Below are positions 25,824 to 35,310 of a stretch of DNA of 64,000 bases, piece after piece; positions within the stretch are counted from its first letter, which is position 1, and every line of letters begins with the position of its first letter. Origin of the DNA: JAZKJD01 sp040384585. GTDB taxonomy: Bacteria; Pseudomonadota; Gammaproteobacteria; Diplorickettsiales; Diplorickettsiaceae. The stretch covers positions 10,224-74,223 of the forward strand of contig JAZKJD010000005.1 of the NCBI GenBank assembly GCA_040384585.1, read 5' to 3'. The notes below the pieces were generated by a model. That model was not told where the DNA came from, did not search any database, and saw only the letters and a program-made list of their open reading frames with translations. The position numbers were made by a program, and so were the translations under genes.

Positions 25824-26567
25824 TCAATTTGACGAAATATATTTTTCGCGTCGAATCATCTCTGATGAAAAATGATAGCTATTTACTAAAAGAGAAAAAA
25901 CTTCGTCTACCATATTCGGATTGCCACATAGATAAACGATATCCTGTGTAGGATTTGGGTCAATTTCACTGAAAGCATTTAATACATAGCCCGCATATTC
26001 ATAAGGTAACATCACTTCTGATTTGAGTCGACTATAGTAAGCACGGAACTCAAACCAAGGATTCTTTTCAGCAAATGCTGTAAATTCATTACGGTATAAT
26101 AGGTCTTTGGGTTGGCGAACACCAAATAATAAAATGACTTTGAAACAAGGATGTCGTTTAAATCTTTGCATAAGTTCAGATAACATGGTTCGATATGGCG
26201 TAATACCCGTCCCTGTTGCCACTAAGATATAACGGCCTGGCTGTTCATCTCTCAATATCAAACGGCCGAAAGGTCCTGTGGCTGTCACTTTATCACCTAC
26301 TTGCATGGTAAATAAAAGATCGCTAGCGGTTCCTTCCGGAACATAAGAAGCAGCAAATTCTATTTGATCACTCGCTTCATGCGTGCTATTAGCTATGCTA
26401 TAGCTACGCCGCAAAACCTTCTCCGAGGTAGGGATATGCAACGTAATAAACTGGCCTGGAATAAAGCAAAAAGCCTTGCCATCTTCACAACGAAAAGTAA
26501 GCTGTTTAACAGTAGGGGCAATTTGCTGACTGTCAGTTAATATGAGTGTAAACTCTTTTTTAATCAT
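25824..26567 (-). CDS. fpr: ferredoxin/flavodoxin-NADP+ reductase-like oxidoreductase
   Basis: FAD-dependent NAD(P)H oxidoreductase (247 residues). The FAD-binding domain has PGQFITLHIP and RRSYSIAN (RxYS flavin motif), with GPFGRLIL as the phosphate-contacting loop. The NAD(P) domain has VATGTGITPYRTML and YLCGNPNMVDEV. The C-terminus ends REKYISSN, with an aromatic residue near the end that may stack on flavin. A phenol hydroxylase- or CDP-6-deoxyglucose-type reductase is an alternative, but no [2Fe-2S] domain is fused. Gene symbol is by family resemblance. Confidence 0.75.
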   Translation of the reverse strand: MIKKEFTLILTDSQQIAPTVKQLTFRCEDGKAFCFIPGQFITLHIPTSEKVLRRSYSIANSTHEASDQIEFAASYVPEGTASDLLFTMQVGDKVTATGPFGRLILRDEQPGRYILVATGTGITPYRTMLSELMQRFKRHPCFKVILLFGVRQPKDLLYRNEFTAFAEKNPWFEFRAYYSRLKSEVMLPYEYAGYVLNAFSEIDPNPTQDIVYLCGNPNMVDEVFSLLVNSYHFSSEMIRREKYISSN

Positions 26568-26640
26568 AGACTGGCTAGTCTAATCAGCTAGAATAAGTTC
26601 GTCAAAGCATTTGTCCATTTTTTAGCTTAGGCTCTAGAAT

Positions 26641-28446
26641 TTAACCTCCAACATGATACATTCTAGCGGGTGCCTCGGAAGATTTTGGAGGCAATTCAGG
26701 CTTAGGCATAACTCTACTAAGAATAGCTGTATCATCTGACCATTTCCCTGAATTTTCTATCGTATAGTTATCCTCAAAAAATTTTTCAAACATCAACTCC
26801 AACAAAAAATGTATGATCACCGTGGGGTGTAAATCATCCCAAAATATCAGTTCGTCGTTTTTATAATGTTTCTTTATGGCCATCAATATGGAGGTATAAA
26901 CATCGGTAAGCTGAATTGTTTCGTTAAATTCCTTATCATATGCCTCTACTGCGTATTGTACAATATGTGTAGTCCAAACATCATGCTTATCTTCGGGGGC
27001 AGCTAGTTGACTAATACCCTCTTTTAGAGGCTTCTCCTTAAGTTTTTTATCCAGCTCAATTTGTTCAGTCTCTGACAATTGAAATCTAACAAATTTTGGA
27101 AAACTCAATCGACAACCAAATGAATCGCTCCTAAGTAACTTACCTGCTTTCACAAAATAACAAGAAAATTTATTCGGAATTCCAGTCCTTCTAAAAATTA
27201 CGGCATTTCCAGAAGTAATTTTTTTTGCAAAAATTTCTATGTCTTCGCTTTCTAGATAATAAACCGCACATCCACTGGTGAATCCATATTGTTCAGGATT
27301 TTGATCTATTTCTTCAAAAACGGCTGCCGCATCAAATATTTTGACATTAGCATTTAATTTGGCTTTACTCACTAATTGTTGAACAAATCTATCCAGAAAT
27401 AAAGTATTCTCCTGAGTTCTTTCAATTTTTTCTGTTTTAGAATCTAGGAGTTTTTGCTCAGATTTTGATAATTTTATATCCACTACAATGTCGTTTTCGC
27501 TTAGTGGATATTCAATGTATTCATGATTCTCAACAAAATAAACTTGTCGCATTTCCCCTGTTCCAACAATAAGAACACCTTTTTGCCTAATAGCTTTTAA
27601 AGCGGGATCGGTTTCGAAAAGAGAAAGAGTCGGTATTTGATAGATATCACAAAAACTAAAATCAATGCATTGGTAGCTTTCAGCGAGTTTTCTTAACTTA
27701 TCATTAAAAGACTTACAAGTTTTTTGCGCTTGCTTCTTCACTTTATCTGATTTATTAGAAAATCTTGGTGTTTTACTAAAGTCTGGTAGTGTAAAAAGTA
27801 CCGCATTCTGAGTCGCATTGGGTAATTTACCAACATCGTTTTCCGGTGTTGTTAGTATTTTTAAGGTATTAGAAACCCCATCAATGGCTCTAGTCGCCCC
27901 ATTTACATCATCATAACCTACCGTTAAAAAATCATTAGCACCAGCAAAAATGAGACAAAGATCGGTATTCTGAACGCTTCTAATCTTCTTCAGCTTTTTC
28001 GCTTGTCTTTGAATATTGTTGAGGAAAAAACTTAGAAAAAACCCTTTAATATGTTTAAAAAAATTAAAAAATCCAGAATAATCGTAAGCAGTGGATCCAC
28101 CCTGCGCCAGGTTTTCACTAAACTTAGATGACCCTAAGACAGAATCTAAATTGGGATTCTCTACTGGCGTAGCTTTCTCTTTAAGCCTATATCTAAGCAT
28201 TTCAAAAAATGAACATGACCAAACAAAACCATTAGTAAATTGTTTGTGTGGTGACTTATGTAAGAACAAGTCTATGGGGATACACCCAAGGAGTTTTTTT
28301 CCATATTCTCCATTTTTCCCTCCTGGATCGCTTAAACTATCTCCAAGAATGACGACTCCAGTAACTGGCGTCTTTTCTATAGGGGAAGAAGGAGTTACTA
28401 ACTTATATAACTCAGAATGCTCAACCAAAGGCTTATCTGAACTCAT
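26641..28446 (-). CDS. SGNH/GDSL-family hydrolase-like protein (601 aa)
   Basis: The N-terminal block is VVILGDSLSDPGG with nucleophile S37. Block II appears as NLAQGGSTAYDY, block III as FAGANDFLTVG (near residue 170), and the catalytic Asp-His as DDLHPTVIIHFLLE (near 536). This is the order seen in lipases/acyltransferases of the Legionella PlaA/PlaC type. The spacing between blocks III and V (over 360 residues) is far larger than usual, so there is a large inserted region with no recognisable motif. There is no signal peptide, which argues for cytosolic location or type IV export. GGGGT precedes the ATG. Confidence 0.75.
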   Translation of the reverse strand: MSSDKPLVEHSELYKLVTPSSPIEKTPVTGVVILGDSLSDPGGKNGEYGKKLLGCIPIDLFLHKSPHKQFTNGFVWSCSFFEMLRYRLKEKATPVENPNLDSVLGSSKFSENLAQGGSTAYDYSGFFNFFKHIKGFFLSFFLNNIQRQAKKLKKIRSVQNTDLCLIFAGANDFLTVGYDDVNGATRAIDGVSNTLKILTTPENDVGKLPNATQNAVLFTLPDFSKTPRFSNKSDKVKKQAQKTCKSFNDKLRKLAESYQCIDFSFCDIYQIPTLSLFETDPALKAIRQKGVLIVGTGEMRQVYFVENHEYIEYPLSENDIVVDIKLSKSEQKLLDSKTEKIERTQENTLFLDRFVQQLVSKAKLNANVKIFDAAAVFEEIDQNPEQYGFTSGCAVYYLESEDIEIFAKKITSGNAVIFRRTGIPNKFSCYFVKAGKLLRSDSFGCRLSFPKFVRFQLSETEQIELDKKLKEKPLKEGISQLAAPEDKHDVWTTHIVQYAVEAYDKEFNETIQLTDVYTSILMAIKKHYKNDELIFWDDLHPTVIIHFLLELMFEKFFEDNYTIENSGKWSDDTAILSRVMPKPELPPKSSEAPARMYHVGG

Positions 28447-28585
28447 GCAATACCCCGAAGAATTTATTCTTATTATTTCTTGTAGAATAAATAATTTATT
28501 CTAAAGTAGCAAAAGCAATTAAGAGAAACAAGCATGGGTGCCAACGGATGCATACCAACAATTTTTTTATCTCCTGCAGATAGAA

Positions 28586-29515
28586 TTAACTCGGAAAATT
28601 AAAATATTTTTTTGAAACTATAACATCTTCAGAAATTTGTTTTTTCAAGTCTTCTAAAGAGCCAAATTTTTTTTCATCACGAATTTTCTTTAAAAATTCT
28701 ATTTCTAGATAAGTTCCATAGATATCTTTATTAAAATCAAGCAAATGGACTTCTAATAAATTTTTTTGACCGTTAATTGTCGGCCGTCTACCACAATTTG
28801 CTACCCCATTTACAGGTTTTTCTCCAAGACCATGAACACGAACAATAAAAACCCCTGTCAAAGGCGAAACAAGCCTATGCAATGCAATATTCGCGGTAGG
28901 AAAACCTAGTAAACGACCGCGTTGATCGCCGTGAATAACGCGGCCACTGAGCATAAAAGGCCGCGTTAATAAGCGTGATGCTAATGCAAAATTTCCTTGT
29001 TTCACCGCATCACGCACGCGTGAACTTCCTATGCGTTTACCTGAAAATAACTCAGTCGGCGTCACATAAACCTCAAACTGATACTGTTGTCCTAATTTTT
29101 TTAAGCAATCAAAATCGCCTTGACGTGCTTTACCAAATCGAAAATCGTCCCCTACTATTAATATCTGTACGCCCAATCCACGCACTAAAATTTGCTTAAC
29201 AAAAGTTTCTGCCTCCATCTCCGCTAAACGCCTATTAAAACGCAAACAAACCACTCTATCAATGGCTAAATCCTGAAAAATTTTTATCTTCTCACGTAAG
29301 CGCATCAAACGCGCCGGCGCTTTTTCCCCCAAAAAAAACTCTTGTGGATGAGGCTCAAAAAGCATCACACAACTAGGTAAATTCAACCGTTTTGCCTGCT
29401 GCTGTAAGGTGCGAATAATCGCTTGATGTCCCTGATGTAACCCATCAAAGTTGCCAATAGTGAGTACGCACCCCTTATCTTTTAAATTATGCAACCCACA
29501 AAGCAGCTCGGTCAT
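28586..29515 (-). CDS. ribF: bifunctional riboflavin kinase/FAD synthetase
   Basis: Converts riboflavin to FMN and FAD. The N-terminal FAD synthetase has GNFDGLHQGHQAII, FRFGKARQGDF and SGKRIGSSRVRDAV; the C-terminal riboflavin kinase domain has GRVIHGDQRGRLLGFPTANI and VANCGRRPT. 309 residues. It overlaps murJ by 4 bp (ATGA) and is probably translated after it. The usual downstream ileS-lspA is absent; an SGNH gene follows instead. Confidence 0.95.
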   Translation of the reverse strand: MTELLCGLHNLKDKGCVLTIGNFDGLHQGHQAIIRTLQQQAKRLNLPSCVMLFEPHPQEFFLGEKAPARLMRLREKIKIFQDLAIDRVVCLRFNRRLAEMEAETFVKQILVRGLGVQILIVGDDFRFGKARQGDFDCLKKLGQQYQFEVYVTPTELFSGKRIGSSRVRDAVKQGNFALASRLLTRPFMLSGRVIHGDQRGRLLGFPTANIALHRLVSPLTGVFIVRVHGLGEKPVNGVANCGRRPTINGQKNLLEVHLLDFNKDIYGTYLEIEFLKKIRDEKKFGSLEDLKKQISEDVIVSKKYFNFPS

Positions 29516-31044
29516 GGGTTGGCTTTTAGATCATGGAAACGCAAACCACTTACCCATAAACAGCTAATATAAATAAGAGTAGAAGTCACACCAAGAAATA
29601 AAATATGTAGGAAACGTTGCCGCCAATCCCAATGTAGCCAAATAGGTAAAGAAGCTGCTACCCAATAAAGAAATACGCTTAATGCACAATTAGCAAACAA
29701 TAAACGCCATGTGAAAAGAACCCAGCCCGATTGCCATTGAAAAACACCGCGCGCTCTTAAGCCCTGTAACAATAACCCTGCATTTAACCAGGCAGATAAA
29801 GAACTTGCTAAAGCTAAACCCGTGTGCTTAAGTGGAATAATCAACAGCGCATTGAAAAACATATTCACCAAAAGTGCGATAATTCCAATACGCACTGGCG
29901 TACGAATATTTTGTTGTGCGTAGAAAGCAGCAGCTAATACTTTAATTAGCATAAACGCCTGCAAACCGATGGAATAAGCTATCACACTGCGCTGGGTCAT
30001 CAACACATCATGTAAGGTAAATTTTCCGTAATGAAATAAACTAACGATTAAAGGCCCTGATAAAATCAGCAGTGTCAGCGAAGCAGGGGTACCAATCAGT
30101 AGATTACAACGTAAACCCCAATTTAAAGTACTGGAAAATGCTTCGGGTGTTTTCGCCGCATGCTGGCGAGATAGATGGGGCAATATAACCGTCATCAAGG
30201 CAACACCAAACACACCTAAAGGAAAATAAGCCAACCTATCGGAGTAATAAAGCCAAGTCACACTACCCGCCACTAAAAAAGATGCGAAAATGGTGTTTAA
30301 TAATAAACTGATCTGTCCTATAGAAGATCCAAATAAAGCGGGTAACATAAGTTTTAAGACTCTTTGTACCCCCGGATCACGCCACTTAAAACGCGGTTTG
30401 CGTAATAAACCAAGCTGTTTTAAAAAAGGCAATTGAAAACCAAGTTGTATGAATCCTGCTAATAATACGCCAAATGCTTGTGCCTCTACCGGCACATGAA
30501 AATAACGTGTCATACCCAATGCCGTCGTAATTAAACAAAGATTTAATAATGCGGGTGTAAAAGCAGGAACCCAAAATAATCCATAACAATTTAAGATAGC
30601 ACCGACTAATGCCGTTAGGGAAATTAACATCAAATAGGGAAAGGTTATCCTTAACATTTCGCTGGCTAATTGAAATCGATAGGGATCTAATCCGGGCGCA
30701 AAAAGCGCCACTAACCCTTTACTTCCAAGAATACCAAGAATACTAACCACTAACAAAATCAAACCAAGCACGCCGGTAATATGCGCAACAAACTGTTGTA
30801 CTTCTCTTTCACTTTGTGTTTGTTTGTATTCTGCTAATGTAGGAATAAAAGCCGTTGAAAAAGAGCCTTCGGCAAATAAGCCACGCATAAAATTAGGAAT
30901 TTTAAAAGCGATATAAAACGCATCCACAGCGGCTGTTGCACCAAAAATACTCGCCGCGATGATGTCTCGAACAAACCCTAAAATCCGCGATATCAAGGTC
31001 ATCGCCGCAACAACGGACGTCGATTTAAATAATGCTTTACTCAT
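29512..31044 (-). CDS. murJ: lipid II flippase
   Basis: MOP-superfamily flippase (MurJ/MviN) moving lipid II across the inner membrane. The 510 residues form about 14 membrane helices. Signatures: SRILGFVRDIIAASIFGATAAVDAFYIAFKIPNFMRGLFAEGSFSTAFIP region at the N-terminus with the conserved Arg residues, and YYSDRLAYFPLGVFGVAL in the middle. The start overlaps the ruvX stop by 8 bp. Part of algH-ruvX-murJ-ribF. Confidence 0.96.
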   Translation of the reverse strand: MSKALFKSTSVVAAMTLISRILGFVRDIIAASIFGATAAVDAFYIAFKIPNFMRGLFAEGSFSTAFIPTLAEYKQTQSEREVQQFVAHITGVLGLILLVVSILGILGSKGLVALFAPGLDPYRFQLASEMLRITFPYLMLISLTALVGAILNCYGLFWVPAFTPALLNLCLITTALGMTRYFHVPVEAQAFGVLLAGFIQLGFQLPFLKQLGLLRKPRFKWRDPGVQRVLKLMLPALFGSSIGQISLLLNTIFASFLVAGSVTWLYYSDRLAYFPLGVFGVALMTVILPHLSRQHAAKTPEAFSSTLNWGLRCNLLIGTPASLTLLILSGPLIVSLFHYGKFTLHDVLMTQRSVIAYSIGLQAFMLIKVLAAAFYAQQNIRTPVRIGIIALLVNMFFNALLIIPLKHTGLALASSLSAWLNAGLLLQGLRARGVFQWQSGWVLFTWRLLFANCALSVFLYWVAASLPIWLHWDWRQRFLHILFLGVTSTLIYISCLWVSGLRFHDLKANP

Positions 31045-31462
31045 AGTGGGAATCTAGCCAGATTTCTACAATTAACTGCGCTGAGACGCTATCAATAGCC
31101 TTCTTGTGCAAAGCTTTATATCCACCTGTTGAAAATAAACGCGCACGGGCTTCAACGGTTGTCAATCGTTCATCAACCGAAAAAACAGGCAAATGAAAAC
31201 GTCGTTTTAAACTCTCTAAAAAATAACGAGCAGACTGTGTTATCGCTTGCTCTGTACCATCCATATTCAAAGGTATTCCCACTATTAGTGCATCAGGAGA
31301 CCAAGTTTTCAGTAATAGTGAAATCTCTTTCCAAGGTGGATCTCCTTTTGATGATGTTAAGCTGGTCAATGGTTGTGCCATCGTCGGTGAAGTAGAACCC
31401 ACGGCTACGCCAATATATTTAGAGCCAAAATCAAATCCCAATATGGTTTTAATATCAGGCAT
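31037..31462 (-). CDS. ruvX: YqgF/RuvX pre-16S rRNA nuclease family
   Basis: RNase H-fold protein, implicated in 16S rRNA 5' maturation or Holliday junction resolution. ILGFDFGSKYIGVAVG carries the first Asp, DALIVGIPLNMDGTE the middle motif, and VDERLTTVEA the conserved DERLTT block; AIDSVSAQLIVE has the last Asp. The ATG at 31462 gives 141 residues and overlaps algH by 8 bp, the usual arrangement; upstream extension to 31501 lies inside algH. Confidence 0.93.
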   Translation of the reverse strand: MPDIKTILGFDFGSKYIGVAVGSTSPTMAQPLTSLTSSKGDPPWKEISLLLKTWSPDALIVGIPLNMDGTEQAITQSARYFLESLKRRFHLPVFSVDERLTTVEARARLFSTGGYKALHKKAIDSVSAQLIVEIWLDSHYE

Positions 31463-32033
31463 GACCACCGCTATAAACGAGTTTGTTAATATCAATGCCA
31501 ATGCTATTTATAGCCTCTAACCAACGCTTGCTAAATGGCACATCAAATAAAATAGCCGGAGTCGCTGGCACAGCTAGCCAGAAATTATTAATAATTTCCT
31601 GTTCTATTTGCCCTGCCACCCAGCTCGCATAACCTAAAGAAAAAATAAATTTGTTGGGCCCTTGCTGTTTTGCAATGGCGTGTAAAATATCTTTAGAAGT
31701 CGTTACACAAATTTCACTATTCATCTTAAGACTTGATTGCCATTCACCGTCTGGCACATGGATAACGAAGCCATGCTCTGGATGAACAGGGCCCCCACAA
31801 AATATAGGAAAATCTGTTGGCACGATTTCTTTGACTGCACTTCCCAGAATTGCCTGTAGTATTTTCGAAAGATTAACTCTAAAGGATTGTAATGGATGGT
31901 TAATGACAATTCCAACAGCACCTTTTTCATTATGTTCACAAATATAGACTACTGATCGGTTGAAATAAGGGTCAGTCAAAATAGGCATAGCCACCAAAAA
32001 ATAATTCGTTAAGAAATGATTCGTCTCTGTCAT
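31455..32033 (-). CDS. algH: UPF0301 family protein AlgH/YqgE
   Basis: Small conserved protein of unclear function, usually upstream of ruvX. Motifs: NYFLVAMPILTDPYFNRSVVYICEHNEKGAVGIVINHPL at the N-terminus (read in parts), FCGGPVHPEHGFVIH and FSLGYASWVAGQIEQEI. The ATG at 32033 is preceded by AGAGG; a TTG at 32036 is possible. First gene of the algH-ruvX-murJ-ribF run. Confidence 0.94.
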   Translation of the reverse strand: MTETNHFLTNYFLVAMPILTDPYFNRSVVYICEHNEKGAVGIVINHPLQSFRVNLSKILQAILGSAVKEIVPTDFPIFCGGPVHPEHGFVIHVPDGEWQSSLKMNSEICVTTSKDILHAIAKQQGPNKFIFSLGYASWVAGQIEQEIINNFWLAVPATPAILFDVPFSKRWLEAINSIGIDINKLVYSGGHA

Positions 32034-32111
32034 CAAAACCTCTGGGTAAAATCCACTTATTAATCATAGCACCAGACTTCTTCTCAAGCCTAGAGGTCTC
32101 ATCTTTGCTTT

Positions 32112-32190
32112 AAGTTCTGTCCCTAAAGTACCCTTGCAGCCATTTCCTGCGTTAAAACAGTTCAAAAATATTCACGTTAGAAACAGAATC
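32112..32190 (+). repeat. family E repeat, copy E2
   Basis: gttctgtccctaaagtacccttgcagccatttcctgcgttaaaacag matches E1; the end ttagaaacagaat is a near-inverse of its start. It lies upstream of algH in a 584-bp gap that otherwise holds only the tRNA and its presumed promoter; 32191-32378 shows nothing convincing. Confidence 0.7.
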
Positions 32191-32378
32191 CAATAACAAC
32201 ACACCCTAATTTTTCGTTTAATTTTGATAAAGGTATACAATAGGAGCTATAGATTAGCACTTTTCAGAAATCCTGTAGTCACCAAAAAGGCTGTGATGGT
32301 TGGACTTTTTAAAGCGTTTTTCGTGGGTGTTAAAAGGACAGATTATCGTTTAGATTACTCTTTCAAAAATCAAATATA

Positions 32379-32464
32379 TGGTACCGAGAGTGGGACTCGA
32401 ACCCACACGATGTGACCATCACCGGATTTTGAATCCGGCGCGTCTACCATTCCGCCATCCCGGC
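32379..32464 (-). tRNA. tRNA-Leu (anticodon CAA)
   Basis: Read on the minus strand: acceptor gccggga pairs with tctcggt (two G-U), the anticodon arm is ccgga-ttcaaaa-tccgg giving anticodon CAA, a variable arm of class II type (tgatggtcacatcg) follows, then gtgggttcgagtcccac as T arm, and an encoded CCA. 86 nt including CCA. Reads UUG codons. Confidence 0.96.
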
Positions 32465-32479
32465 AACAGGATGAGGCAC

Positions 32480-32485
32480 AGTATA
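32480..32485 (-). promoter_or_regulatory. putative -10 box of the tRNA-Leu gene
   Basis: On the minus strand TATACT ends about 15 bases before the mature tRNA 5' end. The -35 region is weak (CTGGAT at 17-bp spacing). Inference from position and sequence only. Confidence 0.35.
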
Positions 32486-32617
32486 ACAAACTATTTTATA
32501 GAATCCAGGTAATAAAATAAATCAATAAGCCAATCCGTTTCTTAACTTGCAATCAAAATCCTAATCCCTTATTGTTTTCAATAAGCTCAGAAAACATGAT
32601 CTTGTAAGAGGTAAATA

Positions 32618-33955
32618 ATGTACAATAATGAAGCCATTCTGGCAGAAAACATTCCCTGTACGTTAACAAAAAAAAAGCAACTTTTTCTTGCCTCGATTAT
32701 TTGCATCCTCGCTGCTACGTTTTACATGTATGAATTTGTCCTGCAAGTCTCTCCTGCGGTTATGACGAATGAATTAATGCGCGACCTCCACTTGAACGCA
32801 GCAAGCCTAGGAACGATGGCCGCATTTTACTATTACTCTTATACACCAATGCAACTACCTGCTGGCTTGCTATATGATCGTTTTGGACCACGACGTTTAA
32901 TCACGCTTGCTGTTTTGATCTGTGCGATAGGCGCATTATTATTCGGTACAACACCCAATGTTTTCATGGCATCCATAGGCCGTTTTTTTATGGGCATCGG
33001 ATCTTCTTTTTCTTTTATCGGTGCGCTACTTCTCGTCTCTCGTTGGTTTCCTCCTTATTACTTTGCCTTGCTAACAGGTGTTGTGCAGCTCATGAGCTCT
33101 ATGGGTGCCATTGCAGGTCAAGTCCCCTTAGCAAGTGCGATAAACCATTGGGGATGGCGCTCGACAATTATTAGTTTATCTATTGTGGGTATTTTTTTGT
33201 CATTACTTATATGGACTATTGTTCGTGACAGCCCAGAAACTGTTTTGCAGGGTAAAAAATTTCAATGTTCTCCTAAAAACAGTGAATTAAAACGCTTGCG
33301 ACAAGTTTGTAGTAACCGACAAACCTGGTTAGTGGCTCTTTACTCTTTTGCCATATGGGCACCCATTACCGCATTTGCTGCCTTGTGGGGCATTCCATTC
33401 CTGGTTACCAATTATGGTATCAGCATAGAAGCCGCTTCAGAAGCAAGCGCTATGATCTGGCTTGGTATAGGAATAGGCAGCCCTTTATTCGGTTGGTGGT
33501 CAGACAAGATCCAATCTCGATCTATCCCTCTAAATCTCTCTGCCTTTTTAGGCATTGTTAGTCTCACAACCGCCATTTACGTTCCTCAATTACCACTGAC
33601 TTGTTTGTATATTGCTTTATTTATTTTTGGCTTATCCGCTTCAGGTCAGGCCTTATCGTTTGGGGTTGTCAAAGATAATAATCCAACCTCGGTAGTAGGA
33701 ACGGCTATTGGCTTTAATAATATGGCGGTAGTGGCTGGTGGGGCCTTATTTCAACCCCTGATAGGGTTTTTACTGTATTACAATTGGGGTGGTACTATGC
33801 ATAATGGCGCTCCATTTTATGGAGTAACAGATTACCATAAAGCCTTTTTCATCTTACCTCTGTGCTCTATTTTAGCACTAGTTGTAAGCCAATTTTTACT
33901 CCAAGAAACCCATTGCAAACCGCAATTTTCGAATGAAACCTCTACTACAGCGTAA
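32618..33955 (+). CDS. MFS transporter, first of a tandem pair
   Basis: Twelve-helix major facilitator protein (445 residues). The loop 2-3 motif is LPAGLLYDRFGPRRLI, close to the MFS consensus GxLaDrxGrR; motif RFFMGIGSSFSFIG follows. AGGT lies ahead of the ATG. It is followed 38 bp later by a paralogue with long stretches of near identity, showing a tandem duplication. This subgroup, with YEFVLQVSPAVMTNEL in helix 1, is common in Coxiella and Legionella, where substrates are mostly unknown. Substrate cannot be read from the sequence. Confidence 0.88.
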   Translation: MYNNEAILAENIPCTLTKKKQLFLASIICILAATFYMYEFVLQVSPAVMTNELMRDLHLNAASLGTMAAFYYYSYTPMQLPAGLLYDRFGPRRLITLAVLICAIGALLFGTTPNVFMASIGRFFMGIGSSFSFIGALLLVSRWFPPYYFALLTGVVQLMSSMGAIAGQVPLASAINHWGWRSTIISLSIVGIFLSLLIWTIVRDSPETVLQGKKFQCSPKNSELKRLRQVCSNRQTWLVALYSFAIWAPITAFAALWGIPFLVTNYGISIEAASEASAMIWLGIGIGSPLFGWWSDKIQSRSIPLNLSAFLGIVSLTTAIYVPQLPLTCLYIALFIFGLSASGQALSFGVVKDNNPTSVVGTAIGFNNMAVVAGGALFQPLIGFLLYYNWGGTMHNGAPFYGVTDYHKAFFILPLCSILALVVSQFLLQETHCKPQFSNETSTTA

Positions 33956-33993
33956 GTTTTTCTGCAGGGTTCCCCTCCTTTTATCTAAAGCTT

Positions 33994-35310
33994 ATGCCTA
34001 ATAAAAATAACAATTTAATGACACCGCCATTAGCTACACAAAAACCCACCTTACTTGCAGCAATTATTTGCATTCTTGCCTCATCGTTTTATCTGTATGA
34101 ATTCATATTACAAGTTTCACCCGCGGTAATGACTCGTGAACTAATTCACGATTTTGGACTCAATGCCGTAGGCTTAGGAACGATGGCCGCTTTTTATTAT
34201 TATGCTTATACCCCCATGCAACTTCCCGCAGGTTTTTTATTTGATCGCTTTGGACCGCGGCGTTTAATTACCGCTGCGATTCTCACCTGCGCAGTAGGCG
34301 CTTTAATTTTTGGGACAACGAGTCATGTTGCTATTGCTTCTGCTGGCCGCTTTATGATGGGTATGGGTTCGGCTTTTTCATTTATAGGAACCTTAGTTCT
34401 GGTTTCTCGTTGGTTTCCTGCCCGCTATTTTGCTTTTTTAACGGGTTTAGTTGAGTTAATGAGCTGTGTCGGCGCTATCGTGGGAGAAACACCTTTAACC
34501 ATTGCTGTTGGCCATTGGGGGTGGCGACATACCCTAATCACCTTATCCATCGTAGGAATGGTACTGGGACTACTTATTTGGCTTGTTGTCCGTGATAGTC
34601 CCGAGGTTGTTTCGCAAGGAAACAAGTTCCAAGCAACCTCCAAAAAAACCATCGTACAAAGCCTAAAGCAGGTATGTCGCAATAATCAAACTTGGTTTGT
34701 TGCACTTTATTCTTTTATGGTATGGGCACCTATTACGGCATTTGCTGCCCTATGGGGAGTTCCATTTCTGGTTGCGGCCTATGGTATCAGCACGAAAGCG
34801 GCTTCGACCGCTTGCACAATGATTTGGCTCGCTATAGGGATTGGTTGTCCAATCTTAGGCTGGTGGTCAGACAAAGTGGGTCTACGCGGTATGCCTTTAA
34901 AATTTGCGGCAAGTCTTGGTATTATTGGTCTAATTCCGGTTATTTACATCTCTCACCTGCCTTTATTTTTGCTTTATTCCTGTTTATTTTTATTTGGCCT
35001 GGCAGCCTCTGGACAATCGCTTGCCTTTGGAGTCGTTAAGGATAACAACCACCCCAGTGTGGCTGGTACCGCGATCGGTATCAATAATATGGCCACCGTC
35101 GCCGGTGGCGCACTATTCCAGCCAGTTATTGGCTTATTTTTACACTGGTATTGGGATGGGACTATACATCAGGGAACACCTTTCTATAATGCGACGGATT
35201 ATCGTAAAGCGTTTATCGTATTACCTCTCTGTTATGCCCTAGCCTTTTTAATTGGAAAATTTTTAATAAAAGAAACCTATTGTCAACCACAACACAACAA
35301 TGCCCCATAG
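33994..35310 (+). CDS. MFS transporter, second of a tandem pair
   Basis: 438-residue paralogue of the preceding transporter: YEFILQVSPAVMTRELI, LPAGFLFDRFGPRRLI and WAPITAFAALWGVPFLV align throughout. Differences gather at the termini and in the central loop (around residues 205-225), where substrate or partner specificity could differ. The 3' end overlaps rlmE by 11 bp, so the transporter and rlmE may share a message. Substrate unknown. Confidence 0.88.
   Translation: MPNKNNNLMTPPLATQKPTLLAAIICILASSFYLYEFILQVSPAVMTRELIHDFGLNAVGLGTMAAFYYYAYTPMQLPAGFLFDRFGPRRLITAAILTCAVGALIFGTTSHVAIASAGRFMMGMGSAFSFIGTLVLVSRWFPARYFAFLTGLVELMSCVGAIVGETPLTIAVGHWGWRHTLITLSIVGMVLGLLIWLVVRDSPEVVSQGNKFQATSKKTIVQSLKQVCRNNQTWFVALYSFMVWAPITAFAALWGVPFLVAAYGISTKAASTACTMIWLAIGIGCPILGWWSDKVGLRGMPLKFAASLGIIGLIPVIYISHLPLFLLYSCLFLFGLAASGQSLAFGVVKDNNHPSVAGTAIGINNMATVAGGALFQPVIGLFLHWYWDGTIHQGTPFYNATDYRKAFIVLPLCYALAFLIGKFLIKETYCQPQHNNAP

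Noticed and set aside
32224..32415. Open frame ending GTESGTRTHTM across the tRNA region
   Set aside because: Its C-terminus is the antisense of tRNA-Leu(CAA), a classic false gene.
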